In this document: positions 1 to 7,780 of the stretch, piece after piece
Layout: the number at the start of each line of letters is the position of its first letter
Numbering within the stretch: position 1 is the stretch's first letter
Origin: Burkholderia sp. D-99
GTDB taxonomy: Bacteria > Pseudomonadota > Gammaproteobacteria > Burkholderiales > Burkholderiaceae
Length of the DNA: 64,000 nucleotides
Direction of reading: 5' to 3'
NCBI RefSeq assembly: GCF_011605345.1
Contig: NZ_JAAOXM010000004.1
Coordinates: 248,001 to 312,000, forward strand
Notes under the pieces: model-generated
The model's input: only the letters and a program-made list of their open reading frames with translations
The model's database searches: none
What the model was told of the DNA's origin: nothing
Program-made: the position numbers and the translations under genes

Positions 1-1
1 C

Positions 2-244
2 GATCAAGGCCTTCTCGTGTGGGGGGATGTGGTTCATTTCCCGCATATCCAGGTTCAGCGGCCGGAGGTGTCGATCGCGTTCGATCATGATGCGTCGCTG
101 GCAGTTGCGACGCGGTCACAGCTTCTGGATCGGGTCAGCTCGGAGGGGCTTTTGATCGCCGGCATGCATCTGGGGGAACTCGGGTTCGCACGCATCGAGC
201 GACTGGGCGGGGGATACCGTTTGCGCTACGAGAACGAGGAATGA
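2..244 (+). CDS. MBL-fold metallo-hydrolase, C-terminal part (truncated by window edge)
   Basis: The reading frame is open from the first bases of the window, so the gene starts upstream and only about 80 C-terminal residues are visible. The segment reads DQGLLVWGDVVHFPHIQ, then an Asp/His-containing stretch (FDHD) and GLLIAGMHLGELG. This is the pattern of the last metal-binding strands of metallo-beta-lactamase-fold hydrolases, where the Asp in WGD and the His in AGMH would be metal ligands. The substrate cannot be deduced. The assignment rests on this tail alone; the N-terminal HxHxDH motif lies outside the window. Confidence 0.7.
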   Translation, partial: DQGLLVWGDVVHFPHIQVQRPEVSIAFDHDASLAVATRSQLLDRVSSEGLLIAGMHLGELGFARIERLGGGYRLRYENEE

Positions 245-343
245 AGTTGCGTGCTCGGCATTGAAAGAGATCAGCCGCCAGCAACCGTGGCGTTCTGCAT
301 CGTGCTCGGTCATGTTTCCGACCGTCCTACCGCCAACGCATAC

Positions 344-853
344 TCAAGTCCTCATTTCCCTTACTGCTCGTTCCAAATTCGCCTGCACAATCACGCGATG
401 AAACGGCGCAATGGTCGCAAGATAGATACGTCCCAGTCTGTTATGGCAATGCACCACCGTGCCCGCAAGCAGCGCGCGCCCATTCTTCGCATCGGCGAGA
501 AGTTGGATGGTGACGCGAAAGTCCAGATGCCGGTCATCCGCGCCAACGATCAACTCCGTCGCGCTCTTTGACAGCACCGGTAAGTAGCCGATCACCGGTC
601 CACGCGCCGCTCCGGCAAGACCTACGGCGCGAGACGATTTGACGCCGACTGTCGCCATCACCACATCGCGGATACACGTGAGCACACGAATCCATCCCGC
701 CTGGTGCTCGAACGCGATACGTGCCAGCACCTCGAGATCGTCGCTAGCTTCGGCCGGCAATTGAATTGCAAAGGCATCCAGCAGGTCCGCACCCGCGTAG
801 AGCGGCACAAGCACACTGTCGCCAGGCATGGGAACGGCGCGCGCTTTGGTCAT
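344..853 (-). CDS. DUF2867 family protein
   Basis: 169 residues, close to the usual length of DUF2867 proteins. The recognisable core is LLDAFAIQLP, then ARIAFEHQAGWIRVLTCIRD and a Val/Lys-rich strand, followed by a beta-rich second half (TELIVGADDRHLDFRV, GTVVHCHNRLGRIYL). The fold is probably SRPBCC/START-like; no biochemical role is established. It is divergent from the HxlR regulator at 988 and shares a 134-bp intergenic region with it. HxlR-DUF2867 neighbours often form a regulator-target pair responding to electrophiles or quinones, which is an inference here. Confidence 0.75.
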   Translation of the reverse strand: MTKARAVPMPGDSVLVPLYAGADLLDAFAIQLPAEASDDLEVLARIAFEHQAGWIRVLTCIRDVVMATVGVKSSRAVGLAGAARGPVIGYLPVLSKSATELIVGADDRHLDFRVTIQLLADAKNGRALLAGTVVHCHNRLGRIYLATIAPFHRVIVQANLERAVREMRT

Positions 854-883
854 GAGTTCAGGTACCGGATGCTGGGGAGGGGC

Positions 884-957
884 GTAGCCACTACTTCGGC
901 ACGTGCTACACTTTTCATAGCAATGAGAATGTAGCTAATTTTCCTGACATGCGCTAC
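884..957. promoter_or_regulatory. Divergent promoter with two GTAGC/GCTAC inverted repeats
   Basis: Between the DUF2867 and HxlR starts lie two inverted pairs: GTAGC at 884-888 with GCTAC at 905-909 (16-base spacer), and GTAGC at 931-935 with GCTAC at 953-957 (17-base spacer). Starts of successive pairs are 47 bases apart. Winged-helix dimers such as HxlR bind symmetric sites like these, so the pairs are candidate operators for autoregulation and control of the DUF2867 gene. The second pair ends 30 bases before the HxlR start codon. Confidence 0.4.
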
Positions 958-987
958 TGATTTGATAGCATCTTTGGAGCAAAAGAC

Positions 988-1335
988 GTGGCCGACACAC
1001 CTCTCCCGGGCAATCCGGTTCGTGGCTCCCGCACAGGCCAGCCCGTTATGGCGCTGTTCGATCTTCTCGGGCGCAACTGGACCATGAGAATATTGTGGGA
1101 GTTGTGCCATGACGGACCCTGCACGTTTCGAGAATTGCAAGGTCAGTGTGAGTCCATTTCTCCTGGTGTCCTCAACTCGCGTCTCAAGGAACTCCGCGAG
1201 TCGCAACTCGTCGAGCTTGGTGCCGAGGGCTACCAGCCGACGCCCATGGGAAGGAGCTTGTTTGAAGTGCTCCTTCCGTTGGATCGGTGGTCGAAACGCT
1301 GGGCGACTTCATTAGCGCGCGATCAGTTGCCATGA
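988..1335 (+). CDS. HxlR-family transcriptional regulator
   Basis: 115 residues, the usual size of HxlR regulators. The winged-helix core is clear: ALFDLLGRNWTMRILWEL, then a helix-turn-helix (FRELQGQCESISPGVLNSRL, KELRESQLVE) and the wing region (GYQPTPMGRSLF). The start is GTG at 988, with a TTTGGAGC ribosome-binding site 8-15 bases upstream; no better ATG exists before the HTH. No Cys is obvious in the N-terminal helix where redox-sensing HxlR proteins such as HypR and YodB carry one, but Cys41, Cys46 and Cys54 follow. It is divergent from the DUF2867 gene, its likely target. Confidence 0.88.
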   Translation: MADTPLPGNPVRGSRTGQPVMALFDLLGRNWTMRILWELCHDGPCTFRELQGQCESISPGVLNSRLKELRESQLVELGAEGYQPTPMGRSLFEVLLPLDRWSKRWATSLARDQLP

Positions 1336-1733
1336 ACCTGGAAACTGCCGTTGGACGCGCCCGAGCGGGCTGCCATGCGGTGCGTGGGTAAGGAGGAGCA
1401 ACGCTACCCGCGTGCCATAGCGCTGCTCGATCGGGTGCGTAACGCTCTCACCGGGTGGGTGAAGGCGGCCGTCAGTGCCAACGTCAATGTTCGCGAGGCT
1501 TCTCTGGCGGAGGCAAGCGATCAACTGCGGTTTCCGGGATGAATCTTCGCCCTGATGTTCTCGATTTTGCAAAAAACTCATCGGAATAACGACCCTATCC
1601 AATCAACGAGGCGGCGACGGCAGTTGCATAGCCTTCGGATCGTCGCGGTCGGAGCTTTTTTGTTCGTTAAGCCAACCAGTCTCTCGCTCTAGTATCCGTC
1701 AACCTGGTAATGCTATCTCTGTCTACCGCTGCG
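1336..1733. other. Gene-free stretch
   Basis: About 400 bases between the converging HxlR and LprI-like genes. Open frames of 60-96 codons exist on both strands, but they lack a ribosome-binding site, recognisable protein character or domain similarity. I see no repeat or clear terminator. Confidence 0.4.
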
Positions 1734-2168
1734 CTAATCATGGTTCACTTGCTTAAGCCACGCGTTTAATTCACGCGTGCGATCACGTGTTCTGTCGATT
1801 TCACAAGTCAGCAGATCAAGATTACGATCCGCGCCTGCCTCGTTTATCAGATACCAAGCGGTACACTCGTTACCGAGAAAACGGATCCATTGTCGCTGAG
1901 CCTCGACAAATTTCACCTTGAGTTCCGGATAGTTGACGTACTCGTCACGTGGCCGAGACATCAACTTCAAAACCTTTTGGTAAGTGCGGTTCAACTCGTC
2001 GTCTGCTTGCTGAAATTCATCTTGACTACGCTGCAGCAAGCACTCGGGCGCCACGCTATCCGGTTCGCAACTCCGTGCTTGCGCGGCGGAGAACCAAGAA
2101 AATGTCAGCGCCATGGCGACGCCGAGCGCTGCGCGACGGGGGCTGGACGCCGATGCGTAGATATGCAT
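1734..2168 (-). CDS. LprI/DUF1311-like secreted protein
   Basis: 144 residues from the preferred start. The N-terminus is a signal peptide (about residues 10-32, ending AAQARSC). The mature part has the LprI/DUF1311 pattern: early Cys residues, QDEFQQADDELNRTYQKVL, then FVEAQRQWIRFLGNECTAWYL and a late Cys with an R-rich terminal helix. Four Cys residues could form two disulfides. Family members are periplasmic, and some inhibit host lysozyme; that role is not shown here. The start at 2168 is preferred because GGGAG lies six bases upstream of this ATG. In-frame ATGs at 2195 and 2180 are alternatives. Confidence 0.72.
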   Translation of the reverse strand: MHIYASASSPRRAALGVAMALTFSWFSAAQARSCEPDSVAPECLLQRSQDEFQQADDELNRTYQKVLKLMSRPRDEYVNYPELKVKFVEAQRQWIRFLGNECTAWYLINEAGADRNLDLLTCEIDRTRDRTRELNAWLKQVNHD

Positions 2169-2533
2169 TTTTGCTCCCATTCCTGTTTTTCTCATTCATA
2201 TGGCGATCGGAGTAATTCTGGCGTCGATCGAGGTCGACAGCGCCGACTGAAGCACATATCGTTGACTTACTTTAAAAAAACGCAACCAACTTTGTAAAGT
2301 CCAATTTTCAACGAACTACACGGAGACACAGTCAGATCAGGTCGCGAGGGGCCTCACCATTTTCGAGGCAAAGGGCGACAAGCGACACTGAAGAGACAGC
2401 CATCTCGCTTGCGGATTCAACCCGACGCGATCAGCACCTGCTACCCTTGAGCAGACCTTCGAACAGTTCGAAAGGAAGTACAAAGCGTCGCGGATCATCT
2501 TGCTTCCACTCCGTCAAAGCCTGCGCTTCGCTG
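2169..2533. other. Gene-free stretch upstream of the LprI-like gene
   Basis: About 365 bases with an AT-rich segment around 2260-2310 that probably contains the promoter of the minus-strand LprI-like gene. No coding region or repeat was recognised. Confidence 0.35.
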
Positions 2534-2746
2534 CTAACCGAAAGTCGCCGCTATCAGATGCCGCTCAGAGTATGCAATCAAGGCAAATATGATCAGCCCT
2601 GTCACAATCCCTGCAACGCGCCGGGTCGTGACATTCGTCGGTTTTGGCATGATATCGCCGGCATTGCGCCGCCCTTTAAGGCGATTCATGGCGTAAAGCA
2701 CGGCAGCCAATGCCGCCGCCCGGACAATTGCACTCTGAATAGTCAC
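2534..2746 (-). CDS. Small hypothetical membrane protein
   Basis: 70 residues starting at GTG, with a strong GGGGGA ribosome-binding site eight bases upstream. There is a short hydrophobic N-terminal helix (about residues 6-20), a basic linker (NRLKGRRNAG...), and one confident transmembrane segment (about 44-60, GIVTGLIIFALIAY). No family is recognised. It stands alone downstream of a larger minus-strand gene. The ribosome-binding site and membrane topology argue that it is translated; the function is unknown. Confidence 0.5.
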   Translation of the reverse strand: MTIQSAIVRAAALAAVLYAMNRLKGRRNAGDIMPKPTNVTTRRVAGIVTGLIIFALIAYSERHLIAATFG

Positions 2747-2944
2747 GTATCCCCCGGGCTGATCTGCTTTATCTAATGTGTCGTCGATAGACGGCTATCG
2801 AGCGACGGCGAACCATTTTGTTGGTATGCGGCTTTGAGATGCTCGTGAGGGCAATTTTGGACGATTTGAGTCACGGCGTCGAACGACCGAAGCTGGCCGG
2901 CAACTGCCGGCCGTGAGCAACAGAAACCGCCCCCAAGCGGACAC

Positions 2945-4798
2945 TCAATCGTCATTGAGGTTCTTCAATTTACCGTTCAATGCTTCCCGTTCATGGTCAG
3001 ACAGAATGGGCAACTCCAACCAGCCTTGATATAGCGGCCCAAGCCAGCAGCAGTATCCGGAATCCGGCCGCCAAGCCTCCAACCGCTCGAAGTGCCGGTG
3101 AATATCCAGCGCGTTGGCTCGTTGCGTGACGGATACCCAGGCAAGCGTCTTGATTGCCGCTATCGTCGCCCAGTCGCTGGGCCCGAGCAAAGCGCTATAT
3201 AGCAGGCTCCGGCGAAGCGAGCCCTCCCAATCGGTGCCATGCTGCGCGATGATCTGCAAGGCAACCATCTGCACCCGCGTCAACCACGTAAGCGCCGAGA
3301 TTGATTGTGCGCGGCCCTCCGGTATGGCCGGTGGATGCACGATACACGCGAATACCTGAAGGACTTCGTCCTCGTTGAGCGCAACAGCAACATGACTCGC
3401 TTGCGCCCAGTTTCTCGGTGGTGAAAACGGCTCGAGGGCCAGCGCCGATACCGTCTCCAGGATGCGCAAGGAAGGCGACGGCAATGCGGGAGTCGCTTGA
3501 TCACCTTCGTAGCGCCAAAGTGGATACCCGACAGGCGCAACCGGTTGGCGCGGGTCGGGAGACGGAATGCCCTCCGCAACGATGTGGACGGTACATGCCT
3601 CTCGGCCATGGGATGCCAACTCCAGACGCAACGCCAAAGCATTGCTAGGCGCTTCCAGAGACGAGACCTTTAGGCTGATGTCCCCGCCCGGATCGACAGG
3701 GTGACCTGTTTGAATGAATCGATCACGGAGTTGTCGAAGAACGTTCGCGCAAGCATCCTGCGGTTCAGGCAATGCGCCGCGTGCTCGAAACCACAAGCTA
3801 TTGGCGCGCTCATTGCCCTCGCGGGCCAGACCGACAACTTGCTCCAACCAGGTGTCGTCCGCGGTCTCCTTCCACTGGCAATAGAAGCGTGACGGCTGCG
3901 CCCACGCATGTCCCGGCTCTTGTCGCAGTACATCTTCATACCAACCCCGCGCGGCGGACCACCCTTCGCACTCCAACCACGTATCGGCGGCTTCGAGATA
4001 CGCACTGATATCGTCAGGGCGGATCTCGATGGCTTTGCGAAAAGCGTGCTCGGCATCATCCGGGCAACGCATTTGTCGCAGAACCAGACCACGTGCAACG
4101 GCGGTGAACCAATCTTGAATCTCGGCCAGCGAGCCAGCCAATCGTAGTGCCTCGTCGAATTCCCCGGCGCGGCGCAAGATTCCAAGGCGCAGCATCGGCC
4201 ACTGTTGGCGAAGCGCTTCCGACGGCACGACCCGCGCTGACAGGGCGGCCCATCGTCGCGCATCGTGCAACTGACGCGCGCCGGATATCGAGGCTTCGGG
4301 GGTACGTGAAATGACGTTGCCGAACAAACGCATCTGCAGGTTTGCAGGGAGGGATTCCAGCGCGCCGGCTGGTTCAAGCCATTCGAGTGCCCACGTGTTC
4401 AAGTAGTCCGTCGGCTGGAGGGCGGCCTGTGCCTGCAACAGGCGATCGACCGCCTCCGGCAGTCGTCCTTGCCACGCCCAGAACAACGCCCGAAGCGCTT
4501 CGGTCGACGCGTAGTGGTGCTCGGTGTCCGGCAGCAAGACTTCATCCGCTCGACCACCCGCGCGTTCTGCATAACGTCTCGCCAGATTCAGCCACTCCGG
4601 GCGCGCAGGTGCATAGGTGAGCAGATTGGCCAAGTGCTCGGCACCGTGCGTGAGTTTCTCGCCCGATTCGATTTCGGCGAAAGCAATAAATGCTTCGAAC
4701 TCGGCAGTACCCGTGCGAAGTTCAAGTGCGTCACCTGACGCGGTTGCTGGCGCCGGGGCTTCCGATCCGTTTCGTAAAAGACGCTTCCACCAGGACAT
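2945..4798 (-). CDS. Large TPR-like hypothetical protein
   Basis: 617 residues, no signal peptide or membrane segment. The middle is built from paired amphipathic helices resembling tetratricopeptide repeats: ALFWAWQGRLPEAVDRLL near residue 105, LRLGILRRAGEFDEALRLAG near 205, and DDAEHAFRKAIEIRPDDISAYLEAA near 255, followed by GWYEDVLRQEPGHAW. The C-terminal 250 residues are Trp-rich and of unknown fold. It follows two small genes at 4802 and 4990 with almost no spacing, so it is probably the last gene of that operon. A scaffold or partner-binding role is all that TPR character supports. Confidence 0.6.
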   Translation of the reverse strand: MSWWKRLLRNGSEAPAPATASGDALELRTGTAEFEAFIAFAEIESGEKLTHGAEHLANLLTYAPARPEWLNLARRYAERAGGRADEVLLPDTEHHYASTEALRALFWAWQGRLPEAVDRLLQAQAALQPTDYLNTWALEWLEPAGALESLPANLQMRLFGNVISRTPEASISGARQLHDARRWAALSARVVPSEALRQQWPMLRLGILRRAGEFDEALRLAGSLAEIQDWFTAVARGLVLRQMRCPDDAEHAFRKAIEIRPDDISAYLEAADTWLECEGWSAARGWYEDVLRQEPGHAWAQPSRFYCQWKETADDTWLEQVVGLAREGNERANSLWFRARGALPEPQDACANVLRQLRDRFIQTGHPVDPGGDISLKVSSLEAPSNALALRLELASHGREACTVHIVAEGIPSPDPRQPVAPVGYPLWRYEGDQATPALPSPSLRILETVSALALEPFSPPRNWAQASHVAVALNEDEVLQVFACIVHPPAIPEGRAQSISALTWLTRVQMVALQIIAQHGTDWEGSLRRSLLYSALLGPSDWATIAAIKTLAWVSVTQRANALDIHRHFERLEAWRPDSGYCCWLGPLYQGWLELPILSDHEREALNGKLKNLNDD

Positions 4799-4801
4799 CG
4801 C

Positions 4802-4993
4802 TTAGTTTTCCAATCTTGTAAAGGAGACTTGCAGTCTGCGAATAGACGGACCTGCAGGCCATCGTTCGACCTCGGGCGCTCGACGACTGCTCTTGGCAGG
4901 CTCCGCGCGTGGCGGTCGGTTGAAGTCGCCCCGGAGCGGTCTTTCAAGCATTCTCGGCGCGGTCATTTGATTTCCATGCGGACCTCGCGTCAC
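4802..4993 (-). CDS. Short hypothetical protein bridging two genes
   Basis: 63 residues beginning at GTG. The start overlaps the stop of the upstream 109-aa gene by four bases (GTGA), and its stop lies three bases before the ATG of the 617-aa protein. The product is basic and Pro/Arg-rich with no recognised domain. The tight spacing on both sides is the only support for coding; it may instead be a decayed remnant or a coupling leader. Confidence 0.35.
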   Translation of the reverse strand: MTRGPHGNQMTAPRMLERPLRGDFNRPPRAEPAKSSRRAPEVERWPAGPSIRRLQVSFTRLEN

Positions 4994-5319
4994 TTCCGAC
5001 GCAAGTAGGCTATCTGACGTTCACATACATCGGGTGAATAAGGTTGATAGTCGACGTCGTTCTGCACGACATAGACTCCGTAGCCAACGAATTCATAGTA
5101 AACGCGCATCGTCTCGGCATGCGAATGCGCCCAAAACGTCCAGACCCATTCACTTTCCGGCTCGTTGAGCGCGCGGGCGGCATCACCGTCCGGCCCGCTG
5201 GGAATGCATGCTGGAAGCAGGTTGCCGTACTCGTCAGGACACAGCCAAACCTCATGCAGATAGCCCAACAGGGTTCTCATCCAAGCATCTCCCGGACTAG
5301 TGATCACGTCATCAGCCAC
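4990..5319 (-). CDS. Hypothetical protein, acidic and aromatic-rich
   Basis: 109 residues, soluble, with many Trp and Tyr residues (SEWVWTFWAHSHAETMRVYYEFVGYGVYVV). No family is recognised. It appears to be translationally coupled to the following short frame at 4802 through a four-base overlap, and lies in the same orientation as the 617-aa TPR-like gene. Small aromatic-rich proteins of this kind are common as cargo next to rhs/vgrG loci, but no such gene is in the window, so that link is speculative. Confidence 0.5.
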   Translation of the reverse strand: MADDVITSPGDAWMRTLLGYLHEVWLCPDEYGNLLPACIPSGPDGDAARALNEPESEWVWTFWAHSHAETMRVYYEFVGYGVYVVQNDVDYQPYSPDVCERQIAYLRRK

Positions 5320-5425
5320 CCATGCACTCAGCTACTGATTTGCGGAGCGAGGCATTGTCAACCATTGCCGGGATCGAGTCGAGTCTCTCCAATTGGCCGA
5401 GCCGAGACAGACGAACTCGCTTCGG

Positions 5426-5881
5426 CTAGGATTTGTGTTGTATATCGCCGAGAGGCGCTGACGCCTCCAACTCGCGGCGAACTTTCCGCAGAAAGCGGAT
5501 GTTCCGAATGCCCCACCCGAATACGGCTATCATAAACACCGCGATTACCGACATAGTCAGTGACCGGTCCCAAAAGCCGCGCACTGTCATGCAAAAAGCC
5601 AGAATGCTCCACACGCAAAGGAAAATTTCCCCACCTTCCGGCTCGCACACGATCTCACCGTTCTCATGGTCGCGCCACCCGATCAACGTCTGCCAGTTTC
5701 CGGCCTCTTTGAGATAAGCGGTAATCGTCATTCCTGATTCGATACGGGGCTTGCCGGGTGCAGCTACCGAGTACTCCTTGTGACTTGCACTTTCGAAGCC
5801 GAACAGCGTGACCTGCTTACGGTTCTGCGACGTCTGTACGACACTAAAAACGCGATCGAGTCGCACCGTTTCAAGCGGCAT
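5426..5881 (-). CDS. Hypothetical protein with two membrane helices
   Basis: 151 residues from the ATG at 5881, which has an AGGGA ribosome-binding site at good distance; the frame is open further upstream but without one. Residues 1-80 form a beta-rich soluble domain (RKQVTLFGFES, SGMTITAYLKEAGNWQTLIGW). Two transmembrane helices follow, about 85-103 and 107-127, then a basic tail. The topology suggests an inner-membrane protein with the beta domain on one face. No family recognised. Same strand as the neighbouring hypothetical genes. Confidence 0.55.
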   Translation of the reverse strand: MPLETVRLDRVFSVVQTSQNRKQVTLFGFESASHKEYSVAAPGKPRIESGMTITAYLKEAGNWQTLIGWRDHENGEIVCEPEGGEIFLCVWSILAFCMTVRGFWDRSLTMSVIAVFMIAVFGWGIRNIRFLRKVRRELEASAPLGDIQHKS

Positions 5882-6042
5882 AGCCGTTTTCCCTGTCTTG
5901 AGCCTTTCTACACTGCGCAAGCTGCGTTGGCACACGAGAAAGAAGATCATTCGCCGACGTGACTGTGTGTTCCTATTGCAGCCAAGATGGAACGGAACCC
6001 CTCGCGCTCGCCCAAGAAATCGGGCCACCGTGGACCTACCGA

Positions 6043-6321
6043 CTATCCGGCTGCCCGGTTCCTCGTGAATCGTACATGTAGTGCAAACGCACGATGTCGC
6101 AGACTCTGAGGAAAACGTCGGTTCTGGGAAATTTCCCGCAGTATGCCGCCTATCTCGTCGTCAACGGCTAGACCTTGTTCCAACCAACCGATCGCAAGGT
6201 CACACCAATATGGAGTAGGCCATCGTAGCCCAGCCAAGACAACTTCGCGAGCGGAATCGATGCTCGACGAGAATGCATCCAAAGGGTGTTCAAGCGGCTT
6301 GACTAACGAGGGCGATTTCAT
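6043..6321 (-). CDS. Conserved-looking small hypothetical protein
   Basis: 92 residues, soluble and mostly helical, with a Trp-rich centre (LAGLRWPTPYWCDLAIGWLEQGL) and a basic end (RRFPQSLRHRAFAL). The start overlaps the stop of the preceding frame at 6318 by four bases (ATGA), a sign of coupled translation. No domain is recognised. The neighbours on the same strand are all of unknown function. Confidence 0.55.
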   Translation of the reverse strand: MKSPSLVKPLEHPLDAFSSSIDSAREVVLAGLRWPTPYWCDLAIGWLEQGLAVDDEIGGILREISQNRRFPQSLRHRAFALHVRFTRNRAAG

Positions 6322-6446
6322 TTGAGACGTTGCTCAACCTGGTTGGGGAGGTCACGTACAAGGCGAGTCTGATCGATTTTCACCAATGCAGGCGTCCATG
6401 TCGACTGACCGCTGCTGGCCGAACTGAGCCGGATGCGATCTGACAT
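6318..6446 (-). pseudogene. Short frame overlapping the 92-aa gene; probable remnant of a longer gene
   Basis: 42 residues if started at the ATG at 6446 (up to 72 if started at 6536). A stop codon lies just upstream of 6536, so no long gene can be built. The stop overlaps the next gene's ATG by four bases, the arrangement expected of a real upstream cistron. I read it as the surviving 3' end of a gene whose 5' part was deleted, but a genuine small protein cannot be excluded. Confidence 0.3.
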
Positions 6447-6536
6447 CGTCTGTCCAATCAAGTCCAAATTTTTACATATGAGCAGGCATCTGGACATACG
6501 TTGCCCGGCCAATGCGTGACATTGCGTTCCCACCAT

Positions 6537-6881
6537 CCGCCGGCCGATTTACGCCGAAGCCGCACTGCTCGCCGCCATCGCGCGGACATCTGCATCTCGA
6601 CCACTGCGCGCCCGATCGCCGCGCAAGCCGCCCCACACACGTTCCTCCCGCCTGCGAGGCCGCACGTGAATCGCACAAACGCACGATGCCCCCGCCAAAC
6701 GCCGAACCGCGTTATTCACCAGTTTGAATTGAGTGGCGCATTTTGAGGGTTATACGACCTTTGCGCCATACGCCTCGCATTCCATACTGCACGTGGAAGA
6801 TCAAGCCGGAAAAGGCACACAAACGCGACTGCGTTTCGAGCCCTCGGCCTGATCAATCACGACGTAAAAATGGAGCAGAAG
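6537..6881. other. Gene-free stretch upstream of the SDR gene
   Basis: About 345 bases between a minus-strand remnant and the plus-strand SDR gene. It should hold the promoter of the SDR/DJ-1/SnoaL run. Several overlapping short frames are visible on both strands but none has protein-like character or a ribosome-binding site. Confidence 0.35.
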
Positions 6882-7628
6882 ATGAGGCTTAAAAACAAGT
6901 CAGCGTTAATCACGGGCGGTACCAGCGGCATCGGTCTCGCAACCGCAAAGCTGTTCATTGCGGAAGGCGCCCGGGTAGCGGTTACGGGCCGCGACGATGC
7001 GGTGTTCGAGCGGGTGAAGGCCGAGCTTGGCGAGAATGCGCTCGTTCTCAAGGGCGACGTCCGTTCGCTCGAGGACATGCGGGCGATTGCCGCCGAGGTA
7101 AAGGAGAAGTTCGGCGGCCTGGACGTCGTGTTCGCGAATGCGGGCTGGGCTTTCCCGTCCGCAGTCAACGACATCGACGACGCACTCTACGACAAGATCA
7201 TGGACGTCAACGTCAAGGGCGTGGTGGTCACGCTTCAGGCGGTGCTGCCGGACCTGCGAGCGGGCGCGTCGGTCATTCTCAATACATCGTTCGTCGCGCA
7301 GACCGGCCAGCATGGCATCTCGTTGACGGCGGCAGCGAAGGCCGCCGTCCGATCGCTCGCCCGCAGCTGGTCCTACGAGTTTCTCGACCGGAAGATCCGC
7401 TTCAACGCGATCGCTCCCGGCGCAATCGACACGCCCCTGCTCTCCAAGTGGGGCATGCCCGACGAATGGGTTCGCGACCGCAAGGCCGAGTTCGCCAAAG
7501 CCATTCCGGTGGGCCGCATGGGCCAGGCCGAGGACATCGCCTACGCGGCGCTTTATCTCGCCAGCGACGAATCCGCGTATGTCGTCGGCACCGAACTGGT
7601 CGTCGATGGCGGCGCCTCGCAGCTTTAA
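6882..7628 (+). CDS. Short-chain dehydrogenase/reductase-like protein lacking the catalytic Tyr
   Basis: 248 residues with a Rossmann fold. The cofactor motif is TGGTSGIG near residue 12, then GDVRSLEDM, NAGWAFPS, and the C-terminal GTELVVDGGAS. The substrate loop is APGAIDTPLL. In the catalytic region the usual Tyr-x3-Lys reads Thr-Ala-Ala-Ala-Lys (GISLTAAAKAAV), so the Lys is present and the proton-donating Tyr is not. The start at 6882 is preferred because GGAG lies six bases upstream; an ATG at 6870 is also in frame. It precedes a Tat-exported DJ-1 protein and a SnoaL-like protein and faces a GlxA-type regulator. Substrate unknown. Confidence 0.85.
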   Translation: MRLKNKSALITGGTSGIGLATAKLFIAEGARVAVTGRDDAVFERVKAELGENALVLKGDVRSLEDMRAIAAEVKEKFGGLDVVFANAGWAFPSAVNDIDDALYDKIMDVNVKGVVVTLQAVLPDLRAGASVILNTSFVAQTGQHGISLTAAAKAAVRSLARSWSYEFLDRKIRFNAIAPGAIDTPLLSKWGMPDEWVRDRKAEFAKAIPVGRMGQAEDIAYAALYLASDESAYVVGTELVVDGGASQL

Positions 7629-7780
7629 GCCGGCCGCGCCCGATTCCTGAGCCCTACACGTCTTCCCGGCTCATCCACATCCTCATCTCACGTCCGCCAC
7701 GGTGTTCGTCGCGGCGGCCATTCAATCCGGCCCAGCCTGGTTGCGCTCGCAGCGGGGCCGAAGTGCAAGGAGAAACGATC

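Noticed and set aside
1351..1542. 63-codon plus-strand frame after the HxlR gene
   Set aside because: No plausible start signal or recognisable protein pattern; overlapped by an equally open minus-strand frame.
2773..2955. 60-codon minus-strand frame downstream of the TPR-like gene
   Set aside because: It overlaps the 3' end of that gene, has no ribosome-binding site, and resembles common non-coding intergenic sequence rather than a protein.
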